A stretch of 6,979 bases of DNA from Oscillospiraceae bacterium UBA3851 (GTDB lineage Bacteria; Bacillota; Clostridia; Oscillospirales; Oscillospiraceae): contig DGHJ01000032.1 of the NCBI GenBank assembly GCA_002392625.1, positions 1 through 6,979 on the forward strand. The letters are read 5' to 3'. Every line of letters starts with the position of its first letter. The first letter of the stretch is position 1. Shown in pieces: positions 4,430 to 6,979 of the stretch. Made by a program: the position numbers and the translations under genes. Under the pieces are notes generated by a model. It saw only the letters and a list, made by a program, of their open reading frames with translations. It was not told the DNA's origin and did no database searches.

Positions 4430-6028
4430 TCAGCCAACGTACGCCATGCCGTCGCCCTGGGTGACGGTAACGCCGGCGACCAGCTCCTCGACCCACTTGG
4501 TCTGGTCCGCGTCGCGCAGAGACTCCTCCGCGACGAACTGCCAGTAGGGGATATTGTCGCCCACGAAGTACATGACATGATAGCCGTAGCTGGTCTCAAC
4601 CACGCCGGTGTCGCCGGCCTTGCGGCTCTCATCGAAGCACCAGTCGTTAAAGGCCGTGACCATCTGGCCGGGATAGACCTTCTCATAGAGACCGCCATTG
4701 GCGTTGGAGCCGGGATCCTCGCTGAGCTCGTTGGCCATGGCGGCAAAGGTGTCCTCCGTGGCTTCGCCTGCCTTCCAGTTAGCCAGGGCCTCCTCGGCCT
4801 TGGCCTTGGCGGCGTCCTTAACGGCCTGCACGTCCGCCTCGTAGGTAGCGGAATTGCTGTCCAGCGCAGAGGTGTCAGCCTGGAACAGGATGTGGCGCAC
4901 GTCCACCGTGCGATCATCCGTGCGGCTGCGGCTGTGGAACAGGACCACGTAATAGCTGGGATCGCTTTCCACCACATCCACGTCGCCCTCTTTGCGCGCC
5001 TCGTCAGACACCCACTCGCCCAGGTTGGTGTGGCTGTGGGAGGTCTTATCCATCTTGGTGTAGGTGGCGATCTCGTAATCCTTGGCGATGGTCTCCAGAT
5101 CCTCACCGGCCTTGAAGCGCTCCAGCGCGGCGTCGGCAGCCTCCTTGGCAGCATTCTTGGCGGCTTCCTTCTCCTCGTCGGTGGCCTCCACGGTCTTTCC
5201 GTCCTCGTCGGTCTTGCTGGCGGGCACGCCGTTGAAGACGATGCTCTCATAGGAGAACACGTCCAGATCTTCCTTGTGCTCCTCATAATAGGCCTCGAAA
5301 TCGGCCTCGGTATAGGTCAGGCTTTCCAGGTGGTCGTTGCTGTAAGCTCTGGCAATGGCGTACTGCTTCCACAGATCAACGTAAGTGCTCTTGGTGATAT
5401 GGCTGCCGTACATGGCCTTGAGGTAGTTGCCGAAGGTCGTGCCGTAGGACTTGGCGGCGGACTTGATGGCGTTCAGGTTCTCGTTCAGCTCCGCCTGCAT
5501 CTCGTCGGTAAAGGTGTAGCCGTCCTCCTTGGCCTTGTTGCAGAGCGTGTTGATCTGCACCAGATTTCTCTGGGCGGCGTACTTCAGGAACTCGTCCCAG
5601 GTCACGTCCTCCTGATCCTTCCATTGCTCATCGCCGCTGACGCCGGTGATGAGCTTGGCCATGTCGTTGAGATTGGTGGTCTTCAGGTCGGTGCTGGCGC
5701 TGATGCCCAGGTAAGTGGCATACTCGTGGTTCAGCCAGTAGTTGAGGCTGCTGTGGTAGTAGTAATCCATCTCGGCGGCGCTGTGATCGACGCCGTCAAC
5801 GGTGATGGCCGTCGTGTTGCGCTGCTGGGCGGGGACCACGTAGTTCTTCCAGATGCTGGTGAACAGGAAGTACAGGGCTGCAAGAACGAATACGCCGGCC
5901 ACGATGCCGTAGAGCAGGTTGCTGCGGCGCTGCTTTGCGCGTTCCTCTTCCTCGCGGACCTTTTTGGGATCAGGGGCGCCGCTGGCGGCAAGCTCCTTAC
6001 GGGCTTTCTTTTCTCTTGATGCGCTCAT
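4430..6028 (-). CDS. Membrane-anchored parvulin-type foldase (PrsA/SurA-like peptidylprolyl isomerase)
   Basis: This 532-residue protein begins with a basic, charged cytosolic tail (1-37), followed by one transmembrane segment (about 38-58). The rest is predicted to be extracytoplasmic. Residues about 72-250 form a helical SurA/PrsA-like N-domain rich in Tyr and Asn. Residues 374-490 form a canonical parvulin domain: VRHILF with H379, SEDPGSNANGGLY, and GYHVMYF with H484. A preceding segment (about 258-367) looks like a second, degenerate parvulin copy: DEARKEGDVDVVE parallels DESRKAGDTGVVE of the active domain, but the two histidines are replaced (S262, Y360). Such proteins catalyse prolyl cis-trans isomerisation and assist folding of exported proteins. 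No lipobox is present, unlike classical PrsA lipoproteins. The ATG has AGAGGA (6037-6042) 8 bases upstream and a strong promoter at 6085-6113. It follows pheT on the same strand. Confidence 0.9.
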   Translation of the reverse strand: MSASREKKARKELAASGAPDPKKVREEEERAKQRRSNLLYGIVAGVFVLAALYFLFTSIWKNYVVPAQQRNTTAITVDGVDHSAAEMDYYYHSSLNYWLNHEYATYLGISASTDLKTTNLNDMAKLITGVSGDEQWKDQEDVTWDEFLKYAAQRNLVQINTLCNKAKEDGYTFTDEMQAELNENLNAIKSAAKSYGTTFGNYLKAMYGSHITKSTYVDLWKQYAIARAYSNDHLESLTYTEADFEAYYEEHKEDLDVFSYESIVFNGVPASKTDEDGKTVEATDEEKEAAKNAAKEAADAALERFKAGEDLETIAKDYEIATYTKMDKTSHSHTNLGEWVSDEARKEGDVDVVESDPSYYVVLFHSRSRTDDRTVDVRHILFQADTSALDSNSATYEADVQAVKDAAKAKAEEALANWKAGEATEDTFAAMANELSEDPGSNANGGLYEKVYPGQMVTAFNDWCFDESRKAGDTGVVETSYGYHVMYFVGDNIPYWQFVAEESLRDADQTKWVEELVAGVTVTQGDGMAYVG

Positions 6029-6048
6029 GTTGTCAATCCTCTCAAAGC

Positions 6049-6065
6049 GGGGGACACTGTCCCCC
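6049..6065. other. Leader hairpin upstream of the foldase
   Basis: GGGGGAC (6049-6055) pairs with GTCCCCC (6059-6065) around ACT, with AAA/TTT flanks (6044-6046, 6066-6068) able to extend it. In the foldase mRNA it ends about 6 bases before the AGAGGA ribosome site. On the + strand it is followed by only three Ts. It could modulate foldase translation or be a short REP-like palindrome. Confidence 0.6.
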
Positions 6066-6084
6066 TTTATAAAGTTGCCAAATA

Positions 6085-6113
6085 ATTATACAAGATAAGA
6101 TAGAATTTCGCAA
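6085..6113 (-). promoter_or_regulatory. Sigma-A-type promoter of the foldase gene
   Basis: Reading the - strand, TTGCGA (-35, 6113-6108) and a perfect TATAAT (-10, 6090-6085) are separated by exactly 17 AT-rich bases. The predicted start is near 6078, leaving a leader of about 50 bases that contains the GGGGGAC hairpin. The foldase therefore need not depend on read-through from pheT. Confidence 0.8.
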
Positions 6114-6136
6114 GAGGGAAATTCATCTTGTTGCGC

Positions 6137-6979
6137 TCAGCGCAGGACCGCGCCCAGCTCCTGCCGCAGAGCGTCCAGAATAGCGGTCACGTCGGCGTCG
6201 GCGTCCTCGGAGGTGAGGGAGCGGTCGTCGCTGCGCAGTGTCAGGTTGAAGGCCACGGACTTCTTGCCGGGGGCAATGCCGGGGCCGCGGTAGACGTCGA
6301 ACAGGGCGGCGTCCTTCAAAAGCCCGCGGGCGCTGCGGCGGATGCAGTCGGTCAGTGCGCCAACGGTGACGGCCTCGTCGCACACCACGGCAATGTCGCG
6401 CATGACGGCTGGGAAGCGGGGCAAGGGAGTGTAGGTGGGCTCGGCGCCTTCCACCGCCATCAGTGACGCCAGGGACAGCTCGGCGCAGTACAGCTCCGTG
6501 TCCACACCGTAGTTTCGTGCCACCAGGGGGTGGATCTGGCCGAAGGTGCCGATCAGCGTGTCGCCGGCGTAGACCCTGGCGCAGCGGCCGGGGTGATAGC
6601 TGGGGTTAGCGCCGTCAGCTTCAAAGCGGACGTTCTGCGCCCGGACGGCGTTCAGCACGGCCTCCACCACACCCTTGAGGCGGAAGAAGTCCACGCCGTC
6701 GCCGTAGGCGCCCAGGGTCAGCAGCTTGCGCTCGTCGGCCAGGCCGTCCGCACCGCCGGGCAGATAGATCTTGCCCAGCTCGTACAGGCGCACGGCCTTG
6801 TTGCGGAAGTTGTAGTTCCGGGTCAGGATCTCCAGCATGGAGGGCAGGGTGGTGGTGCGCATGATGGAGGTGTCCTCGCCCAGGGGATTCAGGATGGTGA
6901 AGCTCTTCCTGCGGGGATCGTCCTCACTCCAGCGGATCTTGCTGTAATAGCTGAGGGAGATGAAGGAGTAGGTGATGAT
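6137..6979 (-). CDS. pheT: Phenylalanine--tRNA ligase beta subunit (C-terminal part)
   Basis: The frame is open to the window edge and gives the last 280 residues of PheT, about one third of the usual 800-residue protein. In order: ITYSFIS and NPLGEDTSIMRTTTLPSML (about 2-49) from the catalytic-core-like B6/B7 region; NKAVRLYELGKIY; YHPGRCARV (128-136) followed by GTFGQIHP; then a complete ferredoxin-fold anticodon-binding (FDX-ACB) domain at about 186-280, with RFPAVMRDIAVV, FDVYRGP, KKSVAFNLTLR, LTSED and the terminal GAVLR. PheT pairs with PheS to form the alpha2-beta2 enzyme that charges tRNA-Phe. The FDX-ACB domain is full length and ends in a normal stop, so the gene is intact at this end. 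There is no strong terminator between its stop and the foldase promoter; only a small GAATTTC/GAAATTC hairpin (6103-6124) is seen. Confidence 0.96.
   Translation of the reverse strand: MITYSFISLSYYSKIRWSEDDPRRKSFTILNPLGEDTSIMRTTTLPSMLEILTRNYNFRNKAVRLYELGKIYLPGGADGLADERKLLTLGAYGDGVDFFRLKGVVEAVLNAVRAQNVRFEADGANPSYHPGRCARVYAGDTLIGTFGQIHPLVARNYGVDTELYCAELSLASLMAVEGAEPTYTPLPRFPAVMRDIAVVCDEAVTVGALTDCIRRSARGLLKDAALFDVYRGPGIAPGKKSVAFNLTLRSDDRSLTSEDADADVTAILDALRQELGAVLR

Noticed and set aside
3879..4496. A - strand open frame spanning the foldase end, the hairpin region and the tcdA start
   Set aside because: It runs out of frame through two well-supported genes, and its product is Arg/Gly-rich without motifs.
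4577..6019. A 480-codon open frame on the + strand, antisense to the foldase
   Set aside because: It lacks a plausible ribosome site, its product is a monotonous Val/Leu/Gly-rich sequence without motifs, and it mirrors the third-codon-position GC bias of the foldase, which has clear domains.
6103..6124. Terminator after pheT (GAATTTC/GAAATTC hairpin)
   Set aside because: The stem is 7 bp and AT-rich, with no proper U-tract, and it overlaps the -35 of the foldase promoter, so I do not call it a terminator.

Overview
The window is GC-rich (roughly 60% by eye) and looks like the chromosome of an anaerobic, Gram-positive-type clostridium, most likely Oscillospiraceae or a close relative. This is inferred from a rubrerythrin, an N-terminally anchored PrsA/SurA-like foldase with a long basic cytosolic tail, strong AGGAGG-type ribosome binding sites, and a clostridial-type Nudix protein. 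It contains no tRNA, rRNA, CRISPR array, transposase or phage gene.

Left part (1-1294, + strand): the 3' end of a PLP-dependent alpha-oxoamine synthase overlaps by 8 bases a classical short-chain dehydrogenase. The synthase fragment carries the TFSKS lysine motif and the PPATP loop typical of serine palmitoyltransferase-like enzymes. The dehydrogenase has a hydrophobic C-terminal tail. Together they look like a condensation-plus-ketoreduction module for a long-chain base or related amino-lipid, which is the most unusual coding content here. A strong bidirectional terminator (1304-1335) closes the pair and also serves the convergent gene at 1339-2097 (- strand), an unrecognised multi-pass membrane protein.

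Middle part (2098-3472): a 175-base divergent intergenic region carries a good sigma-A-type promoter for rubrerythrin (2273-2806, peroxide detoxification). A perfect 10-bp hairpin without a U-tract follows, then a Nudix hydrolase (2857-3417). A second bidirectional terminator at 3421-3462 separates this from the convergent tcdA.

Right part (3473-6979, - strand): read in the direction of transcription, the order is pheT (3' part only), an intergenic promoter, the foldase, a 247-base non-coding stretch, and tcdA. pheT (phenylalanyl-tRNA synthetase beta) and tcdA (ct6A37 tRNA modification) both serve translation, and the foldase acts outside the membrane. The stretch between foldase and tcdA (4184-4429) is packed with five stem-loops. 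Two are identical 25-base copies at its two ends, and arms of neighbouring hairpins can pair alternatively. It could be a dispersed palindromic intergenic repeat, an attenuator for tcdA, or a structured RNA. It is the most interesting non-coding signal in the window.
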